Below, piece by piece: positions 56,953-64,000 of a stretch of 64,000 nucleotides of DNA. A program made the position numbers and the translations under genes. Where the stretch lies: assembly GCF_937123735.1 (NCBI RefSeq), contig NZ_CAKZKL010000034.1, positions 1 through 64,000 of the forward strand, read 5' to 3'. How positions within the stretch are numbered: the stretch's first letter is position 1; each line of letters starts with the position of its first letter. The stretch comes from an uncultured Lentibacter sp. (GTDB lineage Bacteria; Pseudomonadota; Alphaproteobacteria; Rhodobacterales; Rhodobacteraceae). Below the pieces are notes generated by a model. The model was not told the DNA's origin and ran no database searches. It saw only the letters and a list, made by a program, of their open reading frames with translations.

Positions 56953-58188
56953 ATGCGGGCTGATCCGCCCCAGGCGCGCCTGTTGGACCTGTCGCGGCTG
57001 TTGAGCCGGGCGGGCCGGGTTTTGACAGGTGTGGACCGTGTGGAACGGGCCTATTTGCGGGCGCTTTTGGCCAGTGAGGTGCCGGCCTATGGGCTGATCC
57101 GCACCCCATTGGGCTTCTTGTTGCTTGATGCGCAGGGGATGAAAACACTCTGCGACAAGATAGATGGCACCTTACCTTGGGGGCCGGCGAGCCGTTTGAG
57201 CAAGCTGTTTTCCAAGCTGCCGGTGGCATTGCAGCGCGCATTGACAGATGCGCGCAAGCTCGCCGTGGCCCGCTGCACGCGGCGGCGGCTCGGCGCAATG
57301 CTCAAACGTCACCTGCCCGCCAATACCGCCTATCTCAACACTGGCCACAGCAACCTTTCGGAGGCTGTTGTGTCGGGGGTGACCGCCCTAAAGGGGGCGT
57401 CTATCGCGGTGTTTGTTCATGATGTGATCCCTTTGGAGCTGCCCGAGTTTCAGCGCAGCGGCACGGTGGCGCGCTTTGAAGCGTTTTTGCGGCGCACAGC
57501 GCAAGAGGCGGACCTTGTGATCTACAACTCCAGCGCCAGCCAGGCGGCCGCAGAGGCGCATATGGCTGGCTTTGGACGAGTGCCCCGTGGCATTGTGGCC
57601 CATCTTGGGGTTGAGCTGGCCACGCCCGACCACAGCACCTTGCCTGTGGGATTGCCGGTCTCGGAGCCCTATTTTCTGTGTGTCGGAACCATAGAGCCGC
57701 GCAAGAACCATATGTTCTTGCTCGATGTTTGGGAGCAGATGGAGAAACAGGCTCCGCCACAAGAGATGCCGCATTTGCTCATTTGTGGCCAGCGCGGCTG
57801 GAAGAATGACGAATTCTTCTTCCGGTTTGACAACTCCCGCCTCAAAGGGCGCTATCTGCACGAAATTGCCGGGTTGAGCGATGGCGCGGTGGCGGCTTTG
57901 CTGGATGAGGCCGCCGGTGTTGTTTTTCCCAGCCTGGCCGAGGGCTACGGGCTGCCTGTGCTGGAGGCGGCCGGCCGGTCTGTGCCGGTGATCTGCGCTG
58001 AGCTGCCGGTTTATCGCGAGGTATTGGGGGATATTCCCGTTTACGCAAGCGTGCAGGACAGTTATCTTTGGATCAGAAGAATAATGTCACTGGCTCAGAG
58101 CAGGCGCGGCGGACAGAAGCCCGAACAAGAGGCCTTTACCCCGCCCTCATGGGATGCGCATTTCAACCTCGTCTTAAGTGAGACGTGA
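56953..58188 (+). CDS. Glycosyltransferase family 4 protein
   Basis: A 411-aa GT-B-fold enzyme. The C-terminal half carries the GT4 pattern (FLCVGTIEPRKNHMFLLDVW and VVFPSLAEGYGLPVLEAAG, where the glutamate contacts the nucleotide sugar). It likely adds a sugar from a nucleotide donor to a surface glycan. The gene follows galU by 87 bp. Sugar and acceptor are unknown. Confidence 0.85.
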   Translation: MRADPPQARLLDLSRLLSRAGRVLTGVDRVERAYLRALLASEVPAYGLIRTPLGFLLLDAQGMKTLCDKIDGTLPWGPASRLSKLFSKLPVALQRALTDARKLAVARCTRRRLGAMLKRHLPANTAYLNTGHSNLSEAVVSGVTALKGASIAVFVHDVIPLELPEFQRSGTVARFEAFLRRTAQEADLVIYNSSASQAAAEAHMAGFGRVPRGIVAHLGVELATPDHSTLPVGLPVSEPYFLCVGTIEPRKNHMFLLDVWEQMEKQAPPQEMPHLLICGQRGWKNDEFFFRFDNSRLKGRYLHEIAGLSDGAVAALLDEAAGVVFPSLAEGYGLPVLEAAGRSVPVICAELPVYREVLGDIPVYASVQDSYLWIRRIMSLAQSRRGGQKPEQEAFTPPSWDAHFNLVLSET

Positions 58189-58235
58189 AATAAGCTGTTT
58201 GTGCAACCTGTTTGATTGGTGAGGTGAGGTAAGAG

Positions 58236-59246
58236 TTGGGCTTGGTTCGGTCATATCGCTTGAGATTGCAACGCCGCCGCTGGCGCCTTCGGGCGTTTCG
58301 CAAGCGGCGCGAGCTGCGCGCCATGAGCGCACGCACGCACGCGCTGCGCCCGGATGATATTCTTTGCTTTACGACCCTGCGCAACGAGCGGGTGCGGCTG
58401 CCCTATTTCTTGAAGTATTACCGGGATCTTGGGGTTGACCACTTTTTGATGGTCGACAATGACAGCAGTGACGGCTCGCTGGAATATCTGATGGCGCAGC
58501 CGGATGTTTCTGTCTGGCACTCGGCGGCGAGCTACAAACGGGCGCGTTTTGGGGTGGACTGGCTCAACTGGCTGCAAATGAAATATGCCCATGGTCATTG
58601 GGCACTTGTTGTCGATCCGGACGAGTTTTTTGTTTATCCGTTTTGCGACACACGGCCCATCCGGGCGCTGACCGACTGGCTGGATGCCAGCTCGATCAAG
58701 AGCTTCAGTGCCATGCTGCTGGACATGTATCCCAAGGGGCGGATTGATGCGCAGCCCTATCAGGAGGGCCAGAACCCTCTGGAGATCACCTCTTGGTTTG
58801 ATGCGGGCAATTATGTGATCAAGAAGAATGCGAAATTTGGCAACCTCTGGATACAGGGCGGGCCACGCGCGCGGACCTTTTTCAAAGATCTGCCGCAAAA
58901 GGCCCCGGCGCTGAACAAGATCCCCCTGGTGAAATGGGACCGGCGCTATGCCTATGTCAGCTCGACGCATATGCTTTTGCCGCGTGGGCTTAACCTTGTG
59001 TATGATGAATGGGGGGGAGAGAAAGCCAGTGGGGTGCTGTTGCACACCAAGTTTCTTGACACCTTCACACATAAAGCAGCGGAAGAGCTGGAGCGGGGCC
59101 AGCATTATGCGGCCAGTATGGAGTATCGCGCCTATGCGGCGAGCCTGAAGGACAACCCCGACCTCTGGTGCAAGTGGAGCGAGAAATACATCAACTGGCG
59201 CCAGCTTGAAATTCTGGGGCTCATGTCAAAGGGCAATTGGGCATGA
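58236..59246 (+). CDS. Glycosyltransferase family 2-like protein (Glyco_tranf_2_4 type)
   Basis: A 336-aa protein with the motif set CFTTLRNERVRLPYFLKYYR and HFLMVDNDSSDGSLEYL, which define this GT2-like branch, plus VVDPDEFFVYPF as the likely metal site. The start is TTG 58236, with GAGG 6 bases upstream; no ATG of similar support exists. The N terminus is very arginine-rich. Its TGA overlaps the next start (ATGA), giving a coupled run of three genes. Confidence 0.8.
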   Translation: MGLVRSYRLRLQRRRWRLRAFRKRRELRAMSARTHALRPDDILCFTTLRNERVRLPYFLKYYRDLGVDHFLMVDNDSSDGSLEYLMAQPDVSVWHSAASYKRARFGVDWLNWLQMKYAHGHWALVVDPDEFFVYPFCDTRPIRALTDWLDASSIKSFSAMLLDMYPKGRIDAQPYQEGQNPLEITSWFDAGNYVIKKNAKFGNLWIQGGPRARTFFKDLPQKAPALNKIPLVKWDRRYAYVSSTHMLLPRGLNLVYDEWGGEKASGVLLHTKFLDTFTHKAAEELERGQHYAASMEYRAYAASLKDNPDLWCKWSEKYINWRQLEILGLMSKGNWA

Positions 59247-60943
59247 GCAGCGTCGGGATCATCATGCTCGTGCATACGGCCTTTGAGCGGGCTGAGCAGA
59301 TCGCGCGGCACTGGAGCGCGGCCGGATGCCCTGTGGTGATCCATGTGGACCAGGCGGTGCCGCGGCCTGTTTTCAAGAGCTTTCGGGCGCGGCTCGCTGA
59401 CCGGGAGGACATTCGTTTCTGCCGCCGTCATCGCTGTGAATGGGGCACTTGGGGGATTGTGGCCGCCACGCAGGCGGCGAGCGAGCTGATGCTGGCGAGC
59501 TTTCAAAACCTGCGCCATGTGTATCTTTCAAGCGGGTCCTGCCTGCCCCTGCGCCCGGTGGAAGAGCTGATCGACTATCTGGCCGAGCGGCCCAATACGG
59601 ATTTCATCGAAAGTGCCACGACGGCGGATGTGCCCTGGACTGTGGGCGGGCTTGATGCTGAGCGGTTTACCTTGCGGTTTCCCTTCAGCTGGAAGCGGCA
59701 CCGGCTGCTCTTTGATGGCTATGTGGCGCTCCAGCGGTTGCTGCGCTTCAAACGCCGGATGCCCAATGGGATTGTGCCGCATATGGGCAGCCAGTGGTGG
59801 TGTCTGACACGACAAACGCTTGCCGGAATTCTGGAAGACCCTGACAGGGGGCTTTATGATGCGTATTTCAAGCGGGTCTGGATTCCGGATGAGAGTTATT
59901 TTCAGACATTGGCCCGCCAGCGCAGCCAGAAGATCGAGAGCCGGTCTTTGACGCTGTCGAAATTTGATTTTCAGGGCAAGCCGCATATTTTTTATGACGA
60001 TCACCTTCAGCTTTTGCGGCGCTCTGATTGTTTTGTGGCGCGCAAGATCTGGCCTCATGCGAACCGGCTGTATGAGGTGTTCTTGTCTGACAAGGACAGC
60101 CCCGCCAACCGCACAGAGCCCAATCCGGGCAAGATCGACCGGATTTTCGCCAAGGCGGTGGACCGGCGGACGCGGGGGCGGGCGGGGCTGTATATGCAGA
60201 GCCGGTTTCCCAACCCCGGCTGGGAAAATGGTGTGACATCGGGGCAATATTCGGTGTTGCAGGGGTTTTCGGAGCTGTTTGAGGGGTTTGAACCCTGGTT
60301 TGCCAAGGCCACCGGCTCGCGGGTGCATGGGCATTTGTTTGCGCCGGAGCGGGTGTATTTCTCGGGTGGGCAAAGTGTGATCAACGGCGCGTTGAGCGAT
60401 AGCCCGCAAACACGCGATTACGACCCGCGCGGCTTTCTGACCAGCCTCATCTGGAACACCCGTGGCGAGCGCCAGTGCTTCCAGTTTGGGCCCGCCGATG
60501 TGCAGGATCCGGCCTGGCTGATGGCGGGGGACCCGAATGCGCAGATCTCGGTGATCAGCGGCGCTTGGGCGCTGCCCTTGTTTCGCTCCAACCGGGATTT
60601 TGCGACTCTGCGCGCGGAGGCTGCCGAGCTGCAAAAGATAGAGAGCGAGTTTCTCAATGTGCTGCGCTCGCCCTATTCCAAGGCGCGGATCCGGATTTGG
60701 ACCATGGCGGACTTCATTGAAAACCCCATGGAGCATTTGCAAACCATCATTGACGAGATCGGCTTCAAATCACTGCGCCGGCTGGGCGAGGCCCCCAAGA
60801 TGACCGACCTGACAGGGTTCGGGCAGTTTTTGCAAAACCTGAAAAACCAGGGGATGCACCCCTATTTGATGGGGGATTTCCCGGTTACGGGCGCACCAAC
60901 CGGCCTGCACAGGCCAACCCCGAAACCCTATTTGGTGAAGTAG
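59243..60943 (+). CDS. Beta-1,6-N-acetylglucosaminyltransferase-like (GT14) protein with an uncharacterised C-terminal domain
   Basis: A 566-aa protein. Residues 1 to about 290 resemble the Branch/GT14 fold (IIMLVHTAFERAEQIARHW; HVYLSSGSCLPLRPVEELIDYL; GSQWWCLTRQT). Residues from about 305 to 545 form a second domain (GLYMQSRFPNPGWENG; SVISGAWALPLFRS) with no function known to me; I recall a DUF5927-type annotation in Rhodobacteraceae, unchecked. Start ATG 59243 overlaps the preceding stop by four bases. Confidence 0.82.
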   Translation: MSSVGIIMLVHTAFERAEQIARHWSAAGCPVVIHVDQAVPRPVFKSFRARLADREDIRFCRRHRCEWGTWGIVAATQAASELMLASFQNLRHVYLSSGSCLPLRPVEELIDYLAERPNTDFIESATTADVPWTVGGLDAERFTLRFPFSWKRHRLLFDGYVALQRLLRFKRRMPNGIVPHMGSQWWCLTRQTLAGILEDPDRGLYDAYFKRVWIPDESYFQTLARQRSQKIESRSLTLSKFDFQGKPHIFYDDHLQLLRRSDCFVARKIWPHANRLYEVFLSDKDSPANRTEPNPGKIDRIFAKAVDRRTRGRAGLYMQSRFPNPGWENGVTSGQYSVLQGFSELFEGFEPWFAKATGSRVHGHLFAPERVYFSGGQSVINGALSDSPQTRDYDPRGFLTSLIWNTRGERQCFQFGPADVQDPAWLMAGDPNAQISVISGAWALPLFRSNRDFATLRAEAAELQKIESEFLNVLRSPYSKARIRIWTMADFIENPMEHLQTIIDEIGFKSLRRLGEAPKMTDLTGFGQFLQNLKNQGMHPYLMGDFPVTGAPTGLHRPTPKPYLVK

Positions 60944-60947
60944 AGCC

Positions 60948-62372
60948 ATGAGCAAACGCTTTGACTATTTTGTTGTTTTCGCAGAAATGCGCACGGGCTC
61001 GAACTTTCTGGAGGCCAATCTCAACGCGTTTCCTGCGTTGAGCTGCCTTGGAGAAGCGTTCAACCCGCATTTTATAGGCTATCCCAATCGCGAGGAGTGT
61101 CTTGGCGTGGGCGAAGAGGCGCGCAACCGGGATCCGCAGGTGCTGATTGATGCTGTGAAACATGCGCGCGGGCTGGCGGGCTTTCGGTTTTTTCATGATC
61201 ACGAACCACGGGTGCTTGAAACCATCCTGACAGACCCGCGCTGCGCCAAGATTGTGCTGACCCGCAACCCCGTTGAAAGCTATGTGAGCTGGAAAATCGC
61301 CCAGGAAACAGGGCAATGGAAACTGACCAATGTGGCCAAACGCAAAGACGCGCAGGCGCGGTTTGATGCCCGCGAGTTTACCCGCCATCTGGAGGCTTTG
61401 CAGGCGTTTCAGCTCAAGTTGATGAAGCGGTTGCAGACCACGGGACAGACCGCTTTTTATGTGGCTTACGAAGACTTGCAAGATGTTGAGGTGATGAACG
61501 GGCTGGCGGCGTTTTTGGAACAACCCGACAGGCTGGAGCGTCTGGACCGCAACCTCAAACGCCAGAATCCGGAACCGCTTTCGGCCAAGGTGGCGAATTT
61601 TGAGGAAATGGAGGCGGCACTGGCCAAGACCGACCATTTCGGACTGGGGCGCACGCCCAATTTTGAGGCGCGCCGGGGGGCGGCCATTCCGAGCTATGTG
61701 GCCTGCGCGCGCGCGCCGCTTCTTTTCTTGCCTTTGCGCGCTGCACCGGAGGAGGAGATTCTGAGCTGGATGGCAGAGCTTGATGGGGTGAGCACGGACG
61801 AATTGCAGCGGGATTTCAAGCAAAAGACCCTGCGCCAGTGGATGCGCAACAGCGCAGGGCACCGCAGCTTCACGGTGGTGCGCCATCCGGCGTTGCGGGC
61901 GCATCGGGCCTTTTGTGAGCATATTCTGAACAAGGGGCCGAAGTGTTTTAGCGAAATCAGACGGACTTTGCGGCGGGTGCATCGGCTTCCGATACCACAG
62001 GAGGGGCCGGACGACAGCTGGACAGTGGCCGCCCATCGCCGGGCCTTTCTGGCTTATCTCGACTTTGTGAAAGCCAATTTGTCAGACCAGACGGCCGTGC
62101 GCCATGATGCGGCCTGGAGCACACAGGCCGCCATTTTGCAGGGTATGGCGCAATTTGCTTTGCCGGATTTTATTTTGCGTGAGGAAGAGCTTGAGGCTTA
62201 TTTGCCTGCGCTGGGGCTGCAAGTGGGCGTGCAAAGCGAGGGCGCGCTGCCCCAGCCTGAGCCAGAAACCCCCTTCACGCTTGCGGATATTTATGATGCC
62301 GAGGTTGAGGCGCGGGTGGCAGAGGCCTATCAGCGCGACTATCTGGTGTTTGGATTTGGCAGCTGGAAATAG
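60948..62372 (+). CDS. Sulfotransferase family protein (Stf0/NodH-like)
   Basis: A 474-aa protein. The opening FDYFVVFAEMRTGSNFLEAN is the PAPS 5'-phosphosulfate loop, and IVLTRNPVESYVSWKIA is the 3'-phosphate-binding segment. A C-terminal half of about 240 residues is longer than in the smallest sulfotransferases and holds FTVVRHPALRAHRAF, a second segment resembling the 3'-phosphate motif. The acceptor is probably a glycan made by the upstream enzymes (inference). It follows the GT14 gene by 4 bp. Confidence 0.83.
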   Translation: MSKRFDYFVVFAEMRTGSNFLEANLNAFPALSCLGEAFNPHFIGYPNREECLGVGEEARNRDPQVLIDAVKHARGLAGFRFFHDHEPRVLETILTDPRCAKIVLTRNPVESYVSWKIAQETGQWKLTNVAKRKDAQARFDAREFTRHLEALQAFQLKLMKRLQTTGQTAFYVAYEDLQDVEVMNGLAAFLEQPDRLERLDRNLKRQNPEPLSAKVANFEEMEAALAKTDHFGLGRTPNFEARRGAAIPSYVACARAPLLFLPLRAAPEEEILSWMAELDGVSTDELQRDFKQKTLRQWMRNSAGHRSFTVVRHPALRAHRAFCEHILNKGPKCFSEIRRTLRRVHRLPIPQEGPDDSWTVAAHRRAFLAYLDFVKANLSDQTAVRHDAAWSTQAAILQGMAQFALPDFILREEELEAYLPALGLQVGVQSEGALPQPEPETPFTLADIYDAEVEARVAEAYQRDYLVFGFGSWK

Positions 62373-62378
62373 ACCCCG

Positions 62379-62843
62379 TCAAGCCACCTGCTTGCTCAGG
62401 TCTTCTGTGATGATCGTGTAAAGGGTGCTGGCGTTTTTGTTGGACCGCAGCTTGGCACAACGGCCTGCATCGCGCAGCGCGCGGCTGACTTTGGCCAGCG
62501 CCTTGAGATGCTCAACGCCGGCATCACTGGGTGCAAAGAGGGCGAAGGCGAGGTCAACGGGGAGTTTGTCAACCGCCTGAAACTCGATGGGGCGTTCCAG
62601 CAGCATGAAGACGCCCACAACCTTCTCAAGCCCCTCGATCCGGGCATGGGGCAGGGCAACACCGTTGCCAACCCCTGTGGGGCCAAGGCTCTCACGCTCT
62701 TGCAGGGCGCGCACGGCTGCACCGGCATCGACACCATAGACGGCTGCGGCGGTTTCTCCGAGCTCTTGCAAAAGGCGTTTTTTGCTCGAGGCGGAGGAGA
62801 GAACCCGGACCGCCTCGGGCTTCAATAGGGAGGACATTTCCAT
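62379..62843 (-). CDS. ptsN: PTS IIA-like nitrogen regulatory protein
   Basis: A 154-aa EIIA(Ntr) protein. The phosphorylated histidine is in GVALPHARIEGL. It regulates metabolism and potassium transport through phosphorylation in the PTS(Ntr) chain; no sugar transport is implied. ATG 62843 is given, with ATG 62837 possible. It lies downstream of hpf. Confidence 0.92.
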   Translation of the reverse strand: MEMSSLLKPEAVRVLSSASSKKRLLQELGETAAAVYGVDAGAAVRALQERESLGPTGVGNGVALPHARIEGLEKVVGVFMLLERPIEFQAVDKLPVDLAFALFAPSDAGVEHLKALAKVSRALRDAGRCAKLRSNKNASTLYTIITEDLSKQVA

Positions 62844-62885
62844 CTTGCGTCTATTGCTCCACAGACGCGCAGAAAGATGCGCCTG

Positions 62886-63455
62886 TTATTTACCAGGGTC
62901 TATCCAGCCGATATTGCCATCATCCCGGCGATACACGACGTTGAGACCATCCTTACTCTCATTGCGGAAAACCAAAACGGGAGCACCAGAAAGTTCCATC
63001 TGCATAACAGCTTCACCAACAGAGAGCGACTGAATTTTGGTCTCCATCTCTGCGATGATCATTGGTTGCAGCGAATCTGGCTCCGATTCCTGATTTCCAT
63101 CATCAGATGCGAGGATATAAGAGGCGGCTCCGAAAAGTTCAACCGGTTCGGCGCGCTCTTTATGGTGGTCTTTCAGGCGGCGCTTATACCGTCTGAGTTG
63201 CTTCTCCATTTTCTCGCAGCAGCCGTCAAAGGCGGCGTAGATTTCTGTTGCGCTGGCCTTGGCCGAGGCTGTGAGGCCGGTGGAAAGATGCACGGTGGCT
63301 TCGCAATTGAACTCATGCCCGCTTTTGGAAAAGATCACGACAGCCTCTGTCGGGCGTTCCGCATATTTTGCAACGGCGGCGCCGAGCTCTTCTGTGACAT
63401 GGATCTGAAGGGCTTCGCCAATGTCGATCTGCTTTCCACTGATTTGGTAGCGCAT
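62886..63455 (-). CDS. hpf: Long-form ribosome hibernation promoting factor
   Basis: A 189-aa protein: an N-terminal ribosome-binding domain (YQISGKQIDIGEALQIHV) and a C-terminal dimerisation domain (GEAVMQMELSGAPVLVFRNE). The long form pairs ribosomes into 100S dimers in slow growth. AAAAGGA lies upstream of ATG 63455. Confidence 0.93.
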   Translation of the reverse strand: MRYQISGKQIDIGEALQIHVTEELGAAVAKYAERPTEAVVIFSKSGHEFNCEATVHLSTGLTASAKASATEIYAAFDGCCEKMEKQLRRYKRRLKDHHKERAEPVELFGAASYILASDDGNQESEPDSLQPMIIAEMETKIQSLSVGEAVMQMELSGAPVLVFRNESKDGLNVVYRRDDGNIGWIDPGK

Positions 63456-63683
63456 CTCTATTCCTTTTCTATTTGGGACGAGCCAAAGATTGAGCTGCCT
63501 CAAAGGGCGGCCTGACTCTCTGTGGTGTCATCCGGATTTGCGGCATTTCGGCAGTTTGTGCTGGGGCGCTGCAAGAAATGCAGGGCGCGTTTTCAAACAA
63601 GCACAAAGACGATTTGCCATGAGCCAATTTGAGGCCACGAAGCTATGGCTTGTCAACCGAAACCGATATGGGCTGGTAAAAAT
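63456..63683. other. 228-bp gap between lptB and hpf without a gene
   Basis: No credible coding frame or sigma-54 consensus is seen. A small CTGCA-N5-TGCAG inverted repeat occurs at about 63570-63584. In many proteobacteria rpoN lies between lptB and hpf; it is absent here. The hpf promoter should lie in this gap. Confidence 0.6.
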
Positions 63684-64000
63684 TCAGGAAATGCGGAAGC
63701 TATCGCCGAGGTAGACCCTGCGGACATTCTCGTTTTGGACAACCTCCTCGGGGCTGCCCGACATGAGGACCGTGCCGTCATGCAGGATATAGGCGCGATC
63801 AACGATTTCCAGCGTTTCGCGCACATTGTGATCGGTGATGAGCACGCCGATGCCACGCGTCTTGAGGTCGGAGACAAGGCCGCGAATATCGCCGACGGAA
63901 ATGGGATCAACGCCGGCAAAGGGCTCGTCCAGCAGCAGATAGGCCGGGTTGGCGGCAAGGCAGCGGGCAATTTCGACACGGCGACGCTCGCCCCCTGAGA
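63684..64000 (-). CDS. lptB: LPS export ABC transporter ATP-binding protein LptB (C-terminal part)
   Basis: Only the last 105 codons are in the window; the 5' part continues past the end. The ABC signature ([14 protein letters not shown]), Walker B ([16 protein letters not shown]) and H-loop ([14 protein letters not shown]) are clear, and the ending [19 protein letters not shown] is typical of LptB, which powers lipopolysaccharide transport with LptFG. Confidence 0.92.
   Translation of the reverse strand, partial: SGGERRRVEIARCLAANPAYLLLDEPFAGVDPISVGDIRGLVSDLKTRGIGVLITDHNVRETLEIVDRAYILHDGTVLMSGSPEEVVQNENVRRVYLGDSFRIS

Noticed and set aside
63490..63714. 74-aa plus-strand frame opposite the lptB end and the lptB-hpf gap
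   Set aside because: No family match known to me and weak start context; the gap more likely holds the hpf promoter.

Overview
The window is a dense, mostly housekeeping stretch of a bacterial chromosome, almost certainly from an alphaproteobacterium of the Rhodobacteraceae (Roseobacter group). Supporting features are the gene blocks xseB-ispA-dxs, argJ-PpiC-secA, rimP-nusA-ylxR-infB and dnaK-dnaJ, an alphaproteobacterial heat-shock promoter before dnaK, high GC content, a YlxR/L7Ae fusion, a NaChBac-type sodium channel, and a response-regulator/PP2C phosphatase of the kind used in Rhodobacterales partner switching. I found no rRNA, tRNA, CRISPR array, insertion sequence, prophage or obvious pseudogene.

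Layout. 1-4.6 kb: the C-terminal part of an FAD/GcvT-type dimethylglycine-dehydrogenase-like enzyme, RarD, an SDR epimerase and the ion channel. 4.6-8.7 kb: isoprenoid precursor block dxs, ispA, xseB and a phosphotransferase. 8.7-18.6 kb: mutS, malic enzyme, a ribokinase-like kinase, MsrA, an aminotransferase/sulfotransferase pair, a fatty acid desaturase and a small SCP2 protein. 18.9-24.2 kb: argG, ilvA, CCA-adding enzyme, Nudix hydrolase and Hsp33. 24.2-28.2 kb: a signalling and cell-wall island (REC-PP2C phosphatase, Hpt protein, two L,D-transpeptidases, a CAP-domain lipoprotein and a 59-aa secreted peptide) that reads more AT-rich than its surroundings. 28.2-34.2 kb: hemH, a methyltransferase, comF-grxC-nitrilase-marR, ubiG and pip. 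34.2-39.7 kb: the transcription/translation operon behind a leader with an intrinsic terminator. 39.7-48.6 kb: a 43-aa small gene, mutT, argJ, PpiC, secA, two envelope proteins and radC. 48.8-52.8 kb: dnaJ, dnaK and alkB. 52.8-62.4 kb: a surface-glycan region (export permease, cysQ, four glycosyltransferases, galU and a sulfotransferase). 62.4-64 kb: ptsN, hpf and the 3' part of lptB.

How the genes fit together. The glycan region combines nucleotide-sugar supply (galU), glycosyl transfer, a sulfotransferase and CysQ, which clears the PAP made by sulfation; this suggests a sulfated surface polysaccharide (inference). The most unusual non-coding structure is a conserved element of about 120 bp present twice (18711-18832 and 48636-48753), each with three CGTGCAC heptamers at exact 11-bp spacing. 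Sampled lines show the plus strand C-rich left of about 28 kb and G-rich to the right, the polarity expected at a replication origin or an old inversion boundary.
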